The notes: generated from the sequence alone by a model not told the origin. Numbered from the stretch's first letter, positions 1 through 9,336 are shown. The stretch: DNA of 64,000 nt from Polaromonas sp. (GCF_030689685.1 NZ_JAUYEY010000061.1:1-64000), one strand, 5' to 3'. A program made the numbers and translations.

Positions 1-169
1 TAAGGAAGCGCTGAACAAGTCCCCTGCGGCGCGCGATCAGCCGGGCTCGGGCGGTCTGCTGCGTTGAATTTCTTGCCAATAGCCAGCTATTGGCTGCGAA
101 ATCCGCCTTGGCAATCCCATCCCGATCCGGCTGCCGCGCCTCCGCAAGGACTTATTCAGCGCTTCCCTA
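1..169. repeat. MITE-like element with terminal inverted repeats
   Basis: About 169 bp bounded by imperfect 21-bp inverted ends: the left end carries GGAAGCGCTGAACAAGTC and the right end GACTTATTCAGCGCTTCC. An internal hairpin has arms GCCAATAGC (75-83) and GCTATTGGC (86-94). There is no transposase ORF, so this looks like a non-autonomous element. Its left edge coincides with the window edge, so the true boundary could lie further left. The right end supplies the stop codon of the neighbouring minus-strand gene. Confidence 0.6.
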
Positions 170-475
170 ACGCCGCTTGAGCTTGTCGTACGCCGCATCC
201 ATGGCCGGGCTTTTACCCGTGTCTTGCAGGCCGCGACGCAGGTCGGCATGCGCTTGTCGTATGTGCGGGTCGGGCGCTGCGCTGGTCATGTCGGTGGACT
301 GGTCGCGCTCATGCGGCAGCGCCAGGCTGGCTTCGTCCGAGGCGTCCGCTGGCGATGCTGCCCGGCCCGGTCGGGCATGGCCCGGTGCCGGGGTTTTGTG
401 CGGCATGCCGTCGCTGGTTCCGGGTGCGCCCGAGAGGGTCTCTGGCGCCGCCTTGGCGGGAGTGCGTTTGACCAT
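167..475 (-). CDS. Small hypothetical protein, Ala/Pro-rich
   Basis: An ORF of 102 codons read leftward. It starts at the ATG at 473-475 with a weak purine-rich stretch (AAGAAAG) upstream. The product is hydrophilic, rich in Ala, Pro and Lys in its N-terminal half, and ends in a short basic helix-like tail (residues LKRR). No signal peptide, membrane segment or known domain is visible. The reading frame stays open for a further 175 codons upstream, but that part lacks coding character. The TAG stop lies within the right inverted end of the repeat at 1-169, so the original C-terminus may have been altered. Function unknown. Confidence 0.45.
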   Translation of the reverse strand: MVKRTPAKAAPETLSGAPGTSDGMPHKTPAPGHARPGRAASPADASDEASLALPHERDQSTDMTSAAPDPHIRQAHADLRRGLQDTGKSPAMDAAYDKLKRR

Positions 476-752
476 GGTGTGCTTTCTTGCAGTCAACAAA
501 AGGGCTGCAGACCACGACGGTGTCCGCTCTGCGGCTGGCGGTGTGTCAGCACATGAGGGCGGCGGCTGTAGGCGGGTGGCAAGATCTGCGGACCGTTCGG
601 ATGCCTTGCTTGTAACAAGGATGTACAAGCCTGTCCAAGCGCGAATCAATGTACTACGATAGTGTGCAAATCGGCCTCGCGTGCTCGCCTTGCCCGGCGG
701 ACATACTGCGGTTGCCTCGCAAAACAAAGGCAGAAAGGCATAAGGCAATGGC

Positions 753-3440
753 ATGTTGAGTTCCTGGCGGCGTCGCTCTCGCCTTGCCTTGGCGCGAACT
801 TTCAATCGCCTGGCCGGGTCCTTGCAGATGCGCGGGTCAAAGCTTGACGATGCGTCGGCTCGCGTTGGCCGCGAGCATCGGCTGCTTGATTCGATCATCA
901 ACAGCATGAGCGAAGGCGTGATCGCCGCTGATACGGATGGCCGGTTTTTGCTGTTCAACGCGGCGGCCAGAAAAATATTCCCGCACCACCAACCCGGCAT
1001 GATGCTGGCCGCATGGCGCGATCAACATGCGTTGTTGAAGCTGGACGGTAAAACGCTTTACGCGCCAGCCGAACTTCCGCTGAACCGCGCCATACGCGGG
1101 GAGAGCGTGGACAACTGGGAGGTGTTGATGCGCACGCCCAACGCCACTGACCAGGTCTTGCAGGTCAACCTGCGGCCCTTGCATGGCGAGGCCCATCAGT
1201 TGATCGGCGGGCTGATGGTGTTCACCGACATCACCGAGCGCAAGCGCAACGAGGACTTTTCCCATGGCCAGGAGCGGGTGCTGGAGCTGATTGCCAGTGG
1301 TGTGCCGCTGGCGCAGTCGCTCGGGGCCATCGTGACGCTGATTGAAGACCGCGCACCGGACAACCTGTGCTCGATTTTGTTGCTCGATGGCGCGCAGTTG
1401 CGCCATGGCGCCGCGCCCAGCTTGCCCGACGCCTTCAACCGTCAAATCGACGGGCTCGCCGTGGGCGACAGGGCGGGCGCTTGCGGGACCGCCGCGTTTC
1501 TCAAAAAACCGGTGGTCGTCGTCGATGTCACCACCGACACGCTGATGTGCAACCACATCGATCTGCTGCATGAATTCGGCCTGCGGGCCTGCTGGTCCAC
1601 GCCCGTTCTCGCCACCGACGGCGAGGTGCTGGCCACCTTTGCGATTTACCACCGCACGCCTTACCAGCCGCAGCCGCGAGACGAGGACCTGGTGGCGACG
1701 GCCGTCAGGCTGGCGCGTATTGCCATCGAACGCAGGCGCGCGGAAGAGGCGCTGCGCGACAGCGAGGCGCGTTTTCGGGAGCTTGCTGAAAACCTGGAGG
1801 ACGTGTTTTACAACCGGGATTTCGTGAGCGGGCGTTTTCTGTACATCAGCCCCGCGTATGAAGTGCTCTGGCGCAGCAGCAGGGAGAGCCTGTATGCCCA
1901 GCCGCACTGCTACTGCGATGCCATCCATCCGGAGGACCAGCGGGTCGAGGCCAGTGCCAAGCAGCGGCAGGCGCGGGGAGAGAGCACCAAGCTCGAATAC
2001 CGCATTGTTCACCCTGACGGGGAAACCCGTTGGATTCGTGACCACTCCTTCCCGGTCATGAACGCGGCGGGCGCGGTCGAACGCATCGTTGGAACCGCGC
2101 GCGACATCACAGACCGCAAGTTGGCTGGCCTGGAGCTGGCGCGCACCAACCGGGCGCTGCAAATGCTCAGCCGCTGCAATGAGGCCGTGACACGCATGGA
2201 CGACGAGTTTGCGCTGTTGATGCAGGTTTGCCGCCTGGGGGTCGATGTGGGCGGCTACCGGATGGCCTGGGTCGGTTATGCGCAGGACGACGAGGCGCGC
2301 AGCATCTTGCCGATGGCCCATGCCGGCCACGACGTGGGGTACCTGTCCAGCATCGTGCTGACCTGGGATGCCGAGCAGCCGACCGGCCGCGGGCCCGCAG
2401 GACAAACCATACGCAGCGGCGAAGTCCGGGTCAGCGAGGACATCACGCGCGGCGACAACCAGTTCTTCTGGAGCGAGAAGGCCGTGCAGCAGGGTTACCG
2501 CAGCGCTGTGTTTTTACCCCTGCGCGACGCCAGCCGCACCTTTGGTTTGCTCTGCCTTTACTCCGCATCCGTGGAAAAACTGGCGCCCGAGGAGGTCAAG
2601 CTGCTGCAGGAGCTGGTGGACAACCTGGCCTTTGGCATCGGCAACTTGCGTTCGCGCCTGGAGCGCAAGCAGGCCCAGGTGGAAATCCTGCGGCTTAACG
2701 CGGAGCTGGAAGAACGCGTGCGCCAGCGCACAGCGCAGCTGGAAGCCGCCAACCAGGAGCTCGAAGCCTTCTCGTACTCGGTGTCCCACGACCTGCGCAC
2801 GCCGCTGTCGGCCATCGACGGCTTCAGCGGTCTGCTGGCCAAGGACATCCGTGCCGGCGGCATGACCCCTGCACGCGGCCAGCACTACCTGACCCGCATC
2901 CGCGCTGGCGTCGCGCAAATGGGCGAGCTGATCAACGCCTTGCTGTCGCTGGCCCAGGTGTCAAAAACCAGCTTGCGCTGGGACAGCGTCAACCTCAGCG
3001 CCCTGGCCCAGGAAGTGTTGAACGGATACCACGAGCGTGAGCCCGGCCGCTCGGTGCAATTGCAGGTCGCGCCTGATGTGCAGGTTCAGGGCGATGCGCG
3101 CCTGCTCCGGCAAGTGCTGGACAACCTGCTGGGCAACGCCTGGAAATTCAGCGCCGGCCAGCCGCAAACCCGAATCGCCTTCGGGCGCGAGCAAGGCAGT
3201 GAAGGCCAGGACGTGTACGTAGTGCGCGACAACGGCGCCGGCTTCGACATGGCCTATTCGGAAAAACTGTTTGGCGCTTTCCAGCGCCTGCACACAGTGG
3301 CGGAGTTTGAAGGCACCGGCATCGGCCTGGCCACAGTGCACCGGATCGTGGTGCGCCACGGGGGCAAGGTCTGGGCCGAGTCGGCACCGGGCCAGGGTGC
3401 CACGTTTTACTTCACGCTGGGCGGGCCGCGCGACCATTGA
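753..3440 (+). CDS. Large PAS/GAF sensor histidine kinase (orphan)
   Basis: An 895-residue cytoplasmic sensor kinase. Reading in order: a PAS domain (about 42-160, ending in a DITERKR-type motif), a GAF-like domain (about 175-325), a second PAS with PAC (about 335-460, ending ARDITDRK), a second GAF-like domain (about 470-630), a short coiled linker, a HisKA domain with the phosphoacceptor at His679 in SVSHDLRTPLS, and a HATPase_c domain with N-box (NAWKFS), G1 (NGAGFDM) and G2 (GTGIGLATV) boxes. No transmembrane segment is evident, so it should sense an intracellular or diffusible signal. No response regulator gene lies nearby. Its catalytic core closely resembles the short kinase at 54992-55837. 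The start is the first ATG of the frame; a later ATG at residue 26 is also possible. Confidence 0.85.
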   Translation: MLSSWRRRSRLALARTFNRLAGSLQMRGSKLDDASARVGREHRLLDSIINSMSEGVIAADTDGRFLLFNAAARKIFPHHQPGMMLAAWRDQHALLKLDGKTLYAPAELPLNRAIRGESVDNWEVLMRTPNATDQVLQVNLRPLHGEAHQLIGGLMVFTDITERKRNEDFSHGQERVLELIASGVPLAQSLGAIVTLIEDRAPDNLCSILLLDGAQLRHGAAPSLPDAFNRQIDGLAVGDRAGACGTAAFLKKPVVVVDVTTDTLMCNHIDLLHEFGLRACWSTPVLATDGEVLATFAIYHRTPYQPQPRDEDLVATAVRLARIAIERRRAEEALRDSEARFRELAENLEDVFYNRDFVSGRFLYISPAYEVLWRSSRESLYAQPHCYCDAIHPEDQRVEASAKQRQARGESTKLEYRIVHPDGETRWIRDHSFPVMNAAGAVERIVGTARDITDRKLAGLELARTNRALQMLSRCNEAVTRMDDEFALLMQVCRLGVDVGGYRMAWVGYAQDDEARSILPMAHAGHDVGYLSSIVLTWDAEQPTGRGPAGQTIRSGEVRVSEDITRGDNQFFWSEKAVQQGYRSAVFLPLRDASRTFGLLCLYSASVEKLAPEEVKLLQELVDNLAFGIGNLRSRLERKQAQVEILRLNAELEERVRQRTAQLEAANQELEAFSYSVSHDLRTPLSAIDGFSGLLAKDIRAGGMTPARGQHYLTRIRAGVAQMGELINALLSLAQVSKTSLRWDSVNLSALAQEVLNGYHEREPGRSVQLQVAPDVQVQGDARLLRQVLDNLLGNAWKFSAGQPQTRIAFGREQGSEGQDVYVVRDNGAGFDMAYSEKLFGAFQRLHTVAEFEGTGIGLATVHRIVVRHGGKVWAESAPGQGATFYFTLGGPRDH

Positions 3441-3553
3441 TCTTTTCCAAATACACGACAGTGAATTGGACTGCACCCACCCTCGCCCCCTGGGAGAGGG
3501 TCGGGGTGAGGGATTGAGCGTTCTGACGGTCATGAGCGCTGAAACGCTCATTA
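3438..3553. repeat. About 115-bp repeat, copy 1 (partner at 46446-46561)
   Basis: Begins at the stop codon of the histidine kinase gene with GATCTTTTCCAAATAC and continues through a GC-rich hairpin (CACCCTCGCCC facing GGGTCGGGGTG) to TGAAACGCTCA. A second copy with the same order of blocks lies at 46446-46561, next to the 3' end of recQ. The hairpin may act as a transcription terminator. The rest of the gap to 3690 shows nothing recognisable. Confidence 0.75.
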
Positions 3554-3689
3554 GGCGTTTGGGTGGTCCCGGTCGTTAGCAAAAAACTTGCCCGATAACA
3601 TGAATCCAGCAACCCGTGTTGCACAAGCCAATTGAACTCGCCGCACACTGCAGGCTGCTTTCCAACCCCCAACTTCCGGACCCTCCCCC

Positions 3690-4793
3690 ATGCCCACCCT
3701 GTTCGACACCAACCAAGCTGGCGACCTTGAACTCGCCAACCGCATCGTTATGGCGCCGCTCACGCGCAACCGTTCGCCCGATGCTATTCCGCCCGACATC
3801 GCGCAGACCTACTATGCCCAGCGTGCCAGTGCCGGCCTGCTGATCACCGAGGCCACCGCCATCAGCCACCAGGGTCAGGGTTATTCGGACGTGCCCGGCC
3901 TGTATGGCACGGAGCAACTCGACAGCTGGAAAAAAGTCACCCAGGCGGTGCACGACAAGGGCGGCAAGATCGTGGTGCAGCTCTGGCATGTGGGCCGCGT
4001 CTCGCACACCGAACTGCAGCCCGAAGGTGGCAAGCCGGTTGCGCCGTCGGCCATCACCGCCAAAACCAAAACCGTGCTGATCAAGGACGGCGTGCCAGGC
4101 TTTGTGGACACCTCCGAGCCGCGTGCCCTGGACGCCAGCGAGCTGCCCGGCATTGTGCACAGCTACCAGGCGGCCGCACGCAATGCGGTGGACACCGCCG
4201 GTTTTGACGGCGTTGAAATTCACGGTGCCAACGGTTACCTGCTGGATCAGTTTCTCAAAAGCGGCTCCAACCAGCGCAGCGACGACTACGGTGGCAGCAT
4301 AAAAAACCGCGCCCGCCTGCTGCTCGAAGTCACGCGCGCCGTCACCGACGCGATTGGCGGTGGCCGCACCGGCATACGCCTGTCACCCGTCACCCCGGCC
4401 AACGATGCTTATGACGCCGACCCGCAGCCGCTGTTTGACTACGTCATCACACAACTGGCCACGCTGAACCTGGCTTACATCCACATCATCGAGGGCGCCA
4501 CCGGCGGCCCGCGCGACATCAGCGAGCGGCCGTTTGACTACGCCGCGCTCAAGGCCGCCTACCGCACAGCCGGCGGCAAGGGTGCCTGGATGGTCAACAA
4601 CGGTTATGACAAGGCGCTGGCCGAAGAAGCCGTCAGCAACGGCGCCGACCTGGTGGCCTTTGGACGCCCCTACATTGCCAACCCGGACCTGGTCGAGCGC
4701 CTGCGCCTCAACGCAGCGCTCAACACGCCCGACAAATCCACCTTTTACGGTGGCCGTGAAAAGGGCTACACCGACTATCCGGCGCTGGCCTGA
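3690..4793 (+). CDS. nemA: Old Yellow Enzyme family alkene/N-ethylmaleimide reductase
   Basis: A 367-residue FMN-dependent ene-reductase that would use NAD(P)H to reduce activated C=C bonds or nitro compounds in the cytoplasm. Family marks are MAPLTRNRS near residues 21-29, the substrate-binding pair in IHGANGYL, the downstream SNQRSDDYGGS segment, and the late FGRPYIANPDL phosphate-binding region. The length matches NemA/XenB-type enzymes. It is monocistronic: the gene before it is followed by a repeat and the gene after it is convergent. A nemR-type repressor gene is not present. Physiological substrate is unknown; the exact subfamily is inferred from motif similarity. Confidence 0.9.
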   Translation: MPTLFDTNQAGDLELANRIVMAPLTRNRSPDAIPPDIAQTYYAQRASAGLLITEATAISHQGQGYSDVPGLYGTEQLDSWKKVTQAVHDKGGKIVVQLWHVGRVSHTELQPEGGKPVAPSAITAKTKTVLIKDGVPGFVDTSEPRALDASELPGIVHSYQAAARNAVDTAGFDGVEIHGANGYLLDQFLKSGSNQRSDDYGGSIKNRARLLLEVTRAVTDAIGGGRTGIRLSPVTPANDAYDADPQPLFDYVITQLATLNLAYIHIIEGATGGPRDISERPFDYAALKAAYRTAGGKGAWMVNNGYDKALAEEAVSNGADLVAFGRPYIANPDLVERLRLNAALNTPDKSTFYGGREKGYTDYPALA

Positions 4794-4800
4794 AGGCACC

Positions 4801-4866
4801 ATCGCTATGTTATTGATAGCTGTCCACGAATACTGGGCGTGGGCTGCAGCCATACTTGACGCATAA
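4801..4866. repeat. About 60-bp interspersed repeat (AGCTRTT family), intergenic
   Basis: Contains GCTATGTTATTGATAGCTGT followed by a GGGCGTGGGCTGCAGCC block, matching the layout of the other copies in this window. It sits between two convergent genes. Confidence 0.6.
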
Positions 4867-4868
4867 AA

Positions 4869-5450
4869 CTAGGCTGGACCGACCCCAATTGGCGCCGGCG
4901 CCTTCAGCACAATGCGCGTAAAAAGCCGCTCGTAACAGGGGTCACGCAGCCCACCGGCCAGCGGGTCCCGGTCGCGGCCAAAGGCTGCGTCCAGCTCCGC
5001 CCAGTCGGCGGCGCTCAACGCCTTCTCTGCAGCGGGCAGCAGCTGGGTTTCTTCGGTCTGCATGTGTGTGAGGTAAAAAGCCACATACATCCGCGCCGCG
5101 TCTGAAAAGGCTTCGCGCCGTGACTCGCCAATCAGCTCCCAGGCCAGCAGCAGGTGCTGCAGCTCACGCACCTTGCCCTCGCCGCTCATGTGGTCAGCCT
5201 CCAGCCGCTGGATCACCGGCATCAGGCCGGGCACGGCACGTGCCAGCCGGGGGAACAGCAGGTCCGACTCCTTCGGGTGGTGCCGCCGCTCGGGGAACTC
5301 GTCAATGTAAAACAGCATGGCGCGCACCACGTCAAAAAACCGCTCGGGCGCATCGCCGGGGCCGCGTTCGTTCATCAGCGTGAGTGAGCGCAACACCGCC
5401 GCCACGGCGGCGTGTTCGTCACGAATGATCTGCAGGGTGGCGTGGGACAT
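4869..5450 (-). CDS. Hemerythrin HHE domain protein
   Basis: A 193-residue protein predicted to fold as a four-helix bundle binding a di-iron centre. Conserved His/Glu ligands are visible in IIRDEHAAV, RRHHPKESDLLFP, EADHMSGE and YLTHMQTEETQLLP, which is the usual order of HHE motifs. Such proteins bind O2 or NO, or take part in iron-sulfur repair. The ATG at 5448-5450 is preferred over an upstream GTG at 5468 because the motif region follows it directly. It is encoded next to copA on the same strand but separated from it. The ligand is not deducible from sequence. Confidence 0.8.
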   Translation of the reverse strand: MSHATLQIIRDEHAAVAAVLRSLTLMNERGPGDAPERFFDVVRAMLFYIDEFPERRHHPKESDLLFPRLARAVPGLMPVIQRLEADHMSGEGKVRELQHLLLAWELIGESRREAFSDAARMYVAFYLTHMQTEETQLLPAAEKALSAADWAELDAAFGRDRDPLAGGLRDPCYERLFTRIVLKAPAPIGVGPA

Positions 5451-5494
5451 GGCTGCACGATGGCACACGCCCCCGTTGGGCGTCTTGATCTAGC

Positions 5495-7717
5495 TCAAGG
5501 CTTGCGCAGGCGCCAGCGCTTGAGCAGCAGCGCGTTGGAGATCACACTGACGCTGGACAGCGCCATCGCCGCACCGGCCACCACCGGGCTTAAAAATCCC
5601 AGCGCCGCCAGGGGAATACCGGCCACGTTGTAGGCAAAGGCCCAGAACAGGTTTTGCCGGATCTTCATCACCGTGCGGTGCGAAATGTCGAGCGCGCCAG
5701 CCACCAGCGCCAGGTCGCCGCGCATCAGCGTGATGCCGGCGGCATGCATGGCCACGTCGGTGCCGGTGCCCATGGCCATGCCGACATCGGCCGCCGCCAG
5801 GGCGGGTGCGTCATTCACCCCGTCACCCACCATAACCACGGTATGACCACCGGTCTTCAGCTCAGCCACTTTCGCCGCTTTGTCGCCCGGCAACACTTCG
5901 GCCATCACTTCCTCGGCGCCCAGCCCCAGCCGCGCGCCCATGGCCAGTGCAGCACCCCGGTTGTCACCTGAAATCATCACCACACGAATGCCGCGTTCGC
6001 GCAGCGCCGCCAGCGCTTCTTTGGCACCTGACTTGGGTTCATCGGCAAAGGCCATCAGGGCACGGACTGCCATACCTTGCGTCACCCGCTCAACCAACAC
6101 CGACAAAGTCGCGCCTTCGGCTTGCAAACGCTCGGCCTCGGGCGCCAGCGCCCCCAGCGCAACACCCAGCTCATCCATCCAGCGCAGGCTGCCAATCAGG
6201 TAGCTGCGCGTGCCGACCTCGCCCTCACTGCCACGTCCTGGTACGGCGCGCAGGCCTTCGGGTGCGGCCACGGTCATGCCGCGCTCTTGCGCCGCAGCCA
6301 CCACCGCGCGGGCCAGCGGATGTTCGCTGCCGCTTTGCAGGCTGGCGGCCACTGCCAGTTGCTGCGCCTCGTCGGCGTCCGGTGCATTCACAAACGCTAC
6401 AAGGCGCGGCCGGCCTACGGTCAACGTGCCGGTTTTGTCAAACGCCACGGTATCGACCTTGTGCGCAAGTTCCAGCGCCTGCGCGTCCTTGATCAAAATG
6501 CCGTTTTTCGCCGCCACACCAGTGCCGGCCATGATGGCGGCCGGCGTGGCCAGACCCAGCGCACACGGGCAGGCAATCACCAGCACCGCCACCGCATGAA
6601 TCAGCGCCATCTCCAGGCCCGCACCCACCCACCACCAGCCCAGCAAGGTGGCCAGCGCAATCACCAGCACCACCGGCACAAACACCGCCGAGACCTGGTC
6701 CACCAGCCGCTGAATCGGCGCTTTGGCGGCCTGCGCATCTTCCACCAGCCGGATGATCTGGGCCAGCACACTTTCACTGCCCACCGCGCTGACCTGCAGC
6801 AGCACCCGGCCATCGCCATTGATGCTGCCGCCGGTGAGTTTGTCGCCAGGCTGCTTGGCCACCGGCAGCGGCTCGCCGGTCAGCATCGACTCATCGACCT
6901 GCGTCTGCCCGTCCTGCAGCAGCCCGTCCATCGGGATGCGCTCGCCGGGCCGCACCACCAGCCGGTCGCCCAGCAACACCTCGGCCACCGGCAAGTCGGC
7001 TTCTTCGCCGCCAGGCTGCAGCACATGCGCCAGCTCCGGGCGCAGGGCATGCAGCGCACGAATCGCCGCCGTGGTCTGGCGCTTGGCGCGCGCCTCCAGC
7101 CATTTGCCCAGCAGCACCAGCGTCACCACCACGGCCGAGGCCTCAAAGTACAGGTGCGGCATGCCGCCCGATTCAGCGCTGAGCCAGAGCCACATCGACA
7201 GGCCCCAACCGGCACTGGTGCCTATCGCCACCAGCAAATCCATATTGCCCGTCAAGGCCTTGAGCGCATGCCAGCCCGCCTTGTAAAAACGCGCGCCCAG
7301 AATGAACTGCACCGGTGTGGCCAGCAAAAACTGCTGCCAGGCCGGCAACATCCAGTGTTTGCCAAACAGGTCACCAAGCATCGGAAAAAGCAGCGGTGCT
7401 GATAGCAACAAGCCCACGGCCACCGGCAAAAAACCGGTCCAGGGCGACAGGTTTTCGGGCAGCGCCGCCTCGGGCGCGCGCGGCTCGTAGCCGGCGTTGC
7501 GCACGGCCCGGCGCAGCTGCGCATCCATCTGCGTCGAAGGGGCATACACCACCCGCGCGGATTCGGTCGCCAGGTTGACCGTGGCGTCCTGCACGCCGGG
7601 CACTTTTTTCAGGGCCTTTTCAACCCGCGACACACACGACGCGCAGGTCATGCCGCCAATGCCGATGTCCAGGGAGGAAGGAGGGGGGGAGGGGGAGGTC
7701 AAGGTCAAGAGAGTCAT
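5495..7717 (-). CDS. copA: Copper-exporting P1B-type ATPase CopA
   Basis: A 740-residue membrane pump that would drive Cu(I) out of the cytoplasm. One N-terminal heavy-metal-associated domain carries MTCASC (Cys25, Cys28). Eight transmembrane helices are expected. Also visible are the ion-channel CPC motif (383-385), the phosphorylation motif DKTGTLT (Asp427), the SEHPLA motif of the nucleotide domain and GDGVNDAP of the hinge. It is transcribed divergently from copZ-cueR, and a CueR-type palindrome lies immediately upstream. The spacing of that promoter puts the predicted transcript start at or within a few bases of this ATG, so the mRNA may be leaderless. No Shine-Dalgarno sequence is seen. 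Confidence 0.95.
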   Translation of the reverse strand: MTLLTLTSPSPPPSSLDIGIGGMTCASCVSRVEKALKKVPGVQDATVNLATESARVVYAPSTQMDAQLRRAVRNAGYEPRAPEAALPENLSPWTGFLPVAVGLLLSAPLLFPMLGDLFGKHWMLPAWQQFLLATPVQFILGARFYKAGWHALKALTGNMDLLVAIGTSAGWGLSMWLWLSAESGGMPHLYFEASAVVVTLVLLGKWLEARAKRQTTAAIRALHALRPELAHVLQPGGEEADLPVAEVLLGDRLVVRPGERIPMDGLLQDGQTQVDESMLTGEPLPVAKQPGDKLTGGSINGDGRVLLQVSAVGSESVLAQIIRLVEDAQAAKAPIQRLVDQVSAVFVPVVLVIALATLLGWWWVGAGLEMALIHAVAVLVIACPCALGLATPAAIMAGTGVAAKNGILIKDAQALELAHKVDTVAFDKTGTLTVGRPRLVAFVNAPDADEAQQLAVAASLQSGSEHPLARAVVAAAQERGMTVAAPEGLRAVPGRGSEGEVGTRSYLIGSLRWMDELGVALGALAPEAERLQAEGATLSVLVERVTQGMAVRALMAFADEPKSGAKEALAALRERGIRVVMISGDNRGAALAMGARLGLGAEEVMAEVLPGDKAAKVAELKTGGHTVVMVGDGVNDAPALAAADVGMAMGTGTDVAMHAAGITLMRGDLALVAGALDISHRTVMKIRQNLFWAFAYNVAGIPLAALGFLSPVVAGAAMALSSVSVISNALLLKRWRLRKP

Positions 7718-7723
7718 TGTTCG

Positions 7724-7754
7724 ATGATTGACCTTGCCACCATGGCAAGGTCAA
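7724..7754 (-). promoter_or_regulatory. CueR-type operator/promoter of copA
   Basis: A perfect inverted repeat: arms TTGACCTTGCC (7728-7738) and GGCAAGGTCAA (7744-7754) around a 5-bp spacer. Read on the minus strand, the outer TTGACC is a good -35 and a 19-bp spacer leads to an AATCAT -10. The long spacer with an overlapping palindrome is the hallmark of MerR/CueR-activated promoters. CueR control is inferred from the neighbouring cueR gene. Confidence 0.8.
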
Positions 7755-7804
7755 GCCTTGATGCAGATCAACCCCACCCGTATCAAGGGTTTGGGTTCAC
7801 CCGC

Positions 7805-7835
7805 TTGACCTTACCATGGTGGCAAGGTTCAAGCT
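7805..7835 (+). promoter_or_regulatory. CueR-type operator/promoter of copZ-cueR
   Basis: TTGACCTTACC facing GGCAAGGTTCAAG, nearly the same palindrome as the copA site but pointing rightward. The -35 TTGACC is at 7805-7810, and a 19-20 bp spacer leads to a weak -10 near 7830. It lies 35 bp before copZ, so copZ and cueR itself are probably copper-induced. Confidence 0.75.
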
Positions 7836-7869
7836 ACAGGCTTCCATATTCAACCCACCAGGACACACC

Positions 7870-8064
7870 ATGAACCAGATCTTTCACGTACAGGGCATGA
7901 CCTGCGGCCACTGCGAGCGCGCCGTGACCCAGGCGGTCAAAACCGTCGATCCGCAGGCCGAGGTCCGCATCAACCGCGCATCAGGCCAGGTCGATGTGGT
8001 ATCCGACAAGCCGCGCGAAGCCATCCTGGCCGCGATCTCCGAAGAGGGCTACGCCAGTACATGA
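7870..8064 (+). CDS. copZ: Copper chaperone CopZ (HMA domain)
   Basis: A 64-residue single-domain heavy-metal-associated protein with the Cu(I)-binding motif MTCGHC near residues 10-15. It would shuttle Cu(I) to CopA and perhaps to CueR. The start at 7870 is chosen because an AGGA element precedes it and the HMA fold begins there; an in-frame upstream extension would run through the operator. Its stop codon overlaps the cueR start (ATGA), showing translational coupling. Confidence 0.93.
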   Translation: MNQIFHVQGMTCGHCERAVTQAVKTVDPQAEVRINRASGQVDVVSDKPREAILAAISEEGYAST

Positions 8065-8474
8065 GCTTGCCCATGAACATCGGCGAAGCGGCGCGCCAGT
8101 CCGGTGTGTCGGCCAAGATGCTGCGGCACTACGAGTCGCTGGGGCTGTTGCCGCAGGTGCAGCGCAGTGACAGCGGCTACCGCCAGTACAGCGACGCCGA
8201 GGTACACACGCTGCGTTTCATCAAACGCGCGCGCGAGCTCGGGTTTTCGATGGCAGAGATCGCCGAGCTGGTCAGCCTCTGGCAAAACCGTCGCCGCGCC
8301 AGCGCCAGCGTGCGGCGCATCGCGCAAAAACACGCCGACGAGCTGGCCCAGCGTATCGCTGACATGCAGGCGATGCAGCAGACACTGGCCCACCTGGTCC
8401 ATTGCTGCCAGGGCAACGACCGGCCCGACTGCCCCATCCTCGACGACCTGGCGGGTCAACCGGCTGATAAATAA
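8061..8474 (+). CDS. cueR: Copper-responsive MerR-family regulator CueR
   Basis: A 137-residue MerR-type activator. The N-terminal winged helix (MNIGEAARQSGVSAKMLRHY) is followed by a long dimerisation helix and the metal-binding loop with two cysteines (CQGNDRPDC) typical of CueR. It should bind the two palindromes upstream of copA and copZ and activate them on Cu(I). The gene overlaps copZ by 4 bp. Translation could begin at the first ATG or at residue 5; the domain is complete either way. Confidence 0.93.
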   Translation: MSLPMNIGEAARQSGVSAKMLRHYESLGLLPQVQRSDSGYRQYSDAEVHTLRFIKRARELGFSMAEIAELVSLWQNRRRASASVRRIAQKHADELAQRIADMQAMQQTLAHLVHCCQGNDRPDCPILDDLAGQPADK

Positions 8475-8475
8475 C

Positions 8476-8504
8476 AGGGCAGAACACGGCCCTTGGTCTG
8501 CCCT
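8476..8504 (+). terminator. Hairpin after cueR
   Basis: An 8-bp perfect stem, AGGGCAGA and TCTGCCCT, lies just after the cueR stop. The T-rich tail is weak, so this may be a partial terminator. Confidence 0.5.
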
Positions 8505-8516
8505 TTACCAATCTTG

Positions 8517-8575
8517 ACGCTCATTTTTTAATAGCTGTCGACGCTTTCTGGATATGGGCGGGAGGCCATCTTTGT
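8517..8575. repeat. About 60-bp interspersed repeat, intergenic
   Basis: Reads GACGCTCATTTTTTAATAGC then a GGATATGGGCGGGAGGCC block, matching the family layout. It lies between cueR and the Spy-like gene. The remaining spacer to 8743 shows no gene. Confidence 0.55.
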
Positions 8576-8743
8576 CACCAACTGCCAGCGCCCGGATGGA
8601 GAACAGGAGACCCGCGCAACGACAAAAACTTTACGAAGTCCTCACGCTGGCGTCACGACGCCCTTACACGGGCCGCGCAAACTCACTTTCAACCTAATGC
8701 TAGTTCGGCAACAGGCCTGTCTTCCAACCGAAAGGACGCGCTC

Positions 8744-9292
8744 ATGACTTCCGTCTTCAAACCCCTGAAATCCGTCAACACCCTGGTTTTGGCCGGCATT
8801 CTGGCCGCTGCCAGCCTGGCCGCCACGGCGCAAACCGTGGCACCTGCCGCGCCGGCAACGGCAAGCGCGCCGGACAAATCCGACCCGACAGCGGGTCACC
8901 ACGACCAGCATCGCCACGACCCGGCCAAGATGCAGGCGCGTATCGCCCAGCACCAGGCCGAACTCAAGGCCAAGCTGGCCATCACGCCAGCGCAGGAAGG
9001 CGCATGGTCCGCCTACACTTCGGCCCTGCAGCCGCAAGCACCCCATGCAGTCCAGCGCCCTGATCGCACGGCAATGCGCGCCGAGGTCGAGAAACTGACC
9101 ACACCCCAGCGCATTGACAAAATGAACGCGCTGCGCACCCAGCACATGGCCGAGATGAACGCTGCCTTGACCAAACGCGGCGATGCGATCAAAAGCTTCT
9201 ACGCCGCTTTGAATGCCGACCAGCAAAAGGTCTTTGATGCGCAGCGCATGGGTCGCGGCGGCAAGGGCCACCCCAGCCACCACAACGGCTGA
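8744..9292 (+). CDS. Periplasmic Spy/CpxP-like LTXXQ protein
   Basis: A 182-residue exported protein. A signal peptide (about residues 1-30, ending ATAQT) precedes an Ala/Pro/His-rich segment (HHDQHRHD) and then helical sequence containing LTTPQRIDK, the second LTXXQ motif of the Spy/CpxP family, with TPAQEGAW matching the first. The C-terminus is again His/Gly-rich. Spy-type proteins are ATP-independent periplasmic chaperones. The His clusters and the position next to the copper operon suggest a possible metal-linked role, which is inference. A good ribosome site (GAAAGGA) precedes the ATG. Confidence 0.75.
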   Translation: MTSVFKPLKSVNTLVLAGILAAASLAATAQTVAPAAPATASAPDKSDPTAGHHDQHRHDPAKMQARIAQHQAELKAKLAITPAQEGAWSAYTSALQPQAPHAVQRPDRTAMRAEVEKLTTPQRIDKMNALRTQHMAEMNAALTKRGDAIKSFYAALNADQQKVFDAQRMGRGGKGHPSHHNG

Positions 9293-9336
9293 GTTGTGAA
9301 CTGAAGCCCCGGCGCCACCAAGGCGCGCCGGACAGG

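Noticed and set aside
837-2405. Long minus-strand frame opposite the large histidine kinase
   Set aside because: A mirror frame of high-GC coding DNA; its translation is rich in Gln/His/Arg and shows no domain, while the plus strand encodes a full kinase.
6077-7402. Long plus-strand frame opposite copA
   Set aside because: Overlaps copA completely and has the His/Gln/Arg-rich composition typical of antisense shadows.
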